DNA of 64,000 bases, taken from assembly GCA_009869945.1 (NCBI GenBank), contig WIXG01000028.1, positions 1 through 64,000 of the forward strand, in the 5' to 3' direction. The notes under the pieces were generated by a model that was not told the DNA's origin, made no database searches, and saw only the letters and a program-made list of their open reading frames with translations. Positions 61,931 through 64,000 of this stretch are shown here, one piece after another (position 1 is the first letter of the stretch; every line of letters begins with the position of its first letter). Source of the stretch: Mesaphorura yosii (taxonomy: Eukaryota; Arthropoda; Collembola; Poduromorpha; Tullbergiidae). The translations under genes were made by a program, and so were the position numbers.

Positions 61931-61957
61931 TGCCCGTGCCCATGCCGAGCACGGGCA
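61931..61957 (+). repeat. GC-rich 9-bp inverted repeat
   Basis: TGCCCGTGC at 61931-61939 pairs with GCACGGGCA at 61949-61957 across a 9-base spacer. It stands out from the AT-rich surroundings. It could be a protein-binding palindrome or a transcript hairpin; nothing nearby decides. Confidence 0.65.
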
Positions 61958-64000
61958 CTATTTCTAACTTGACTTCTGCAAACCTTTAAGTAATGATTTG
62001 TTTATGTATATAAAAGACAAAGCAAAGAATCAACAATTTTTCCGGCCCTGCATCTGGATCGCATGAGCGAATGAATTTAACGAAATTTGAATAGATTTCA
62101 TGAATTTCTCACCGTCGTTTCCACTTGCAGTCCAGTTTCCAGCAGCAGCCGACTCGAACATGTGCGCTTGCTTCACTTTGCTAACTACACATTACTGCTG
62201 CAAAGTCATTGTAATTCGAACTGGAAGAAGGATGCGGTGCAAATTTGCAAATGGGAATCGTTACGCAAATGAAACAAGCAGTGGTCTCATTTGACTTGTG
62301 AAATCGAACTTAAATGAGGCATGCAACTTTACTCGATGCTTCAACAAAGGAAATGCAGCCACCTGTTTTTTTCCTACGCTCTCAATCAGCTCAGCAGGGA
62401 AATGAAAAACAAAGGAACGCATAAAGCATGCATTAAGATGCAGAAGTAAGAAAGGAAGGAATAAGTTTGAGAAAAGCAGAGCTGAATTGATCTTGCTGAA
62501 TTCGCAGAAACTCAGAATCCCAGTGTCGTATGTCCGTGTGTACACTTATGCGTGCTTGCCGATAAAAGTGCAAATTCAGAACTCTCCGTGATTGTCGTAT
62601 TCGGTCGTATGGTGATATAGCGAGACAGAGCAGACGGAAGGCTGGTCAACTAATCTAATGCCACCGCAGAAACAACACTGCTGGCCAACTGAGAACTGTG
62701 TAATATGATTTTTGCAAATATGGCCTCTGTCTCAGCGTGTACGTTGAAAAGTGGCTGTGGTGGTAGGACGGCACGGCGCACTGCTCAATTGATGAGGTTG
62801 ATTATGAAATAAGAATATTTCGTACTCTATTAAAATGAAACCACGAGGAGCGAAAAGATTAAAATTCTCATTGCCATTTGCCATGCTTTTACTCTAGTTT
62901 TGCAAGTTGCGATTGGCTGGATCCTCTTTCTGCTCTGCATATGTTTATTTTAAGCAAATAATACTCATGCATTTGACTCACAGCGTACGAAGTGACAAGC
63001 AAAGCAGGCGGTAGCACAGTCACCAGTAGGGTTATCGCGATCCGTGTTCAGTAGCCGAGACTCTGCCAACATAATGGCCTATATTATGTAAGTTAATAAG
63101 TTGACATTAGTAATGACGCGCGATGTGTCCGTGTGTGGCTCAGTCGGTGGTGGTACATGAGCACTGCACACATTATTTAATAAAGCCGTAATCAAATGAG
63201 AGTTCCCATACACGCTACACACTGCTCTGCAAGTGTGGAAACTTTGTCAGTAATGGACAGACAAGCACGCGGTAATAACTGTAACCTCAACGCATTTTTA
63301 AAGTTGCAAACTTAACAATATAGCGAATATGACATCTGCAGTGCAATGCACATATATATGTTTCCAGCACCACAAACCCGGCTGACATTCAATCATCATT
63401 AGAATGCCATGCACTCCTGCAAATTCGAGAGCGATTCAGACTGGAGAAGTGCTGAATTTTTATCAGCGATGGTACACTTTGTATACGCGGAATTATGGCA
63501 AAGTTAATCCATGCTTCATTTCGTACGCTTCTGCACGCTTATCTCAATGGTTCAATGGGGTAAATGGTGCAGTATAGACAACCAATTGTGATTAGTCGAT
63601 ATACTCAAATACTCGATATCGCAGACCGCATTATTCCATTTTAACAGCACGACTAGTACATTGAGTCAAAATGCCTGAAAAGTATTTCATGTACAAGATG
63701 GTTGAAAAGAAATGCGAGTAAACCCTGCGCGGTAGAGCGTGTGTGGTGCTAAATTCTGGGGAATTGGCAGCTTTGTTAGCAAGAACAGGAATGTGATGAA
63801 AATGTGCCTTTTTGTTTTTCCTGAACATTCTTTTCTTATGCTTCATGCGTTGTCGTTGTTGAAGTAAGAATTGTCAACGATTAGCAAATTCTACTGTGGC
63901 CCCACCACAGGCTGATGACTCATGGAATTTTTAATATAAACGCACTTGTTTACATAAGCACGGGTCAGAAACATTAAAAATATGATCGGCATATTCATAT

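Larger units (their letters stand above)
57316..64000. other. Gene-poor right end of the window
   Basis: I find no supported gene in these 6.7 kb. The first few hundred bases should hold the LARP1-type promoter. The longest frame (58934-59407, minus, about 157 codons) follows an acceptor-like CTCATTTAG but matches no known family. Remaining frames are under 100 codons. Small hairpins are listed separately. Confidence 0.45.

Noticed and set aside
1-64000. tRNA, rRNA and CRISPR candidates
   Set aside because: Looking for B-box-like GGTTCRANNCC on both strands gave no site with a matching A box and cloverleaf, and no rRNA-like sequence or regular spacer arrays were seen. By-eye scanning could miss a divergent tRNA.

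Overview
The window is nuclear DNA from a eukaryote, most likely an arthropod. Genes are split into short exons by GT-AG introns, most of them about 50-120 bp. The recognisable proteins are animal ones: a HAND bHLH factor, RIC8, a class II PI3K, a UDP-glucuronosyltransferase, a SLC30 zinc transporter and a two-CUB secreted protein. There are no operons, rRNA or phage genes. Compact introns and the protein styles fit a crustacean, mite or similar arthropod, but I cannot name a species. All gene models were built by hand by joining exons whose splice sites and reading phase agree.

Layout: 3.6-5.7 kb (+) secreted two-CUB protein; 6.6-9.2 kb (-) CRAL-TRIO lipid-transfer protein of MOSPD2 type; 11.9-14.1 kb (+) RIC8; 14.5-16.3 kb (-) UGT; 16.8-18.5 kb (-) NDUFA9 of complex I; 19.1-20.1 kb (+) RNF141, divergent from NDUFA9; 21.2-21.8 kb (+) an unrecognised three-exon 65-residue protein; 22.1-22.8 kb (+) Fcf2-domain rRNA-processing factor; 24.0-25.15 kb a repeat or transposon-like unit; 27.1-35.6 kb (+) class II PI3K with 19 exons; 36.7-38.4 kb (-) SLC30/ZnT1-like transporter; 41.8-43.8 kb (+) SPT2 histone chaperone; 44.9-48.2 kb (-) HAND in three exons; 55.1-57.3 kb (-) a LARP1-type La-motif protein without the DM15 region. 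The HAND flanks (48-55 kb) and the last 6.7 kb are gene-poor.

Most genes are unrelated housekeeping neighbours (G-protein GEF/chaperone, detoxification, respiration, ubiquitination, ribosome biogenesis, phosphoinositide signalling, zinc handling, chromatin). The points most worth checking are the unrecognised small protein, the missing splice acceptor in the CRAL-TRIO gene, the altered metal site of the zinc transporter, the missing DM15 region in the LARP1-type gene, the distal HAND exon with an opposite-strand open frame in its intron, and the 1-kb unit at 24-25 kb. I found no evidence of a multi-gene defence-like or otherwise new system.
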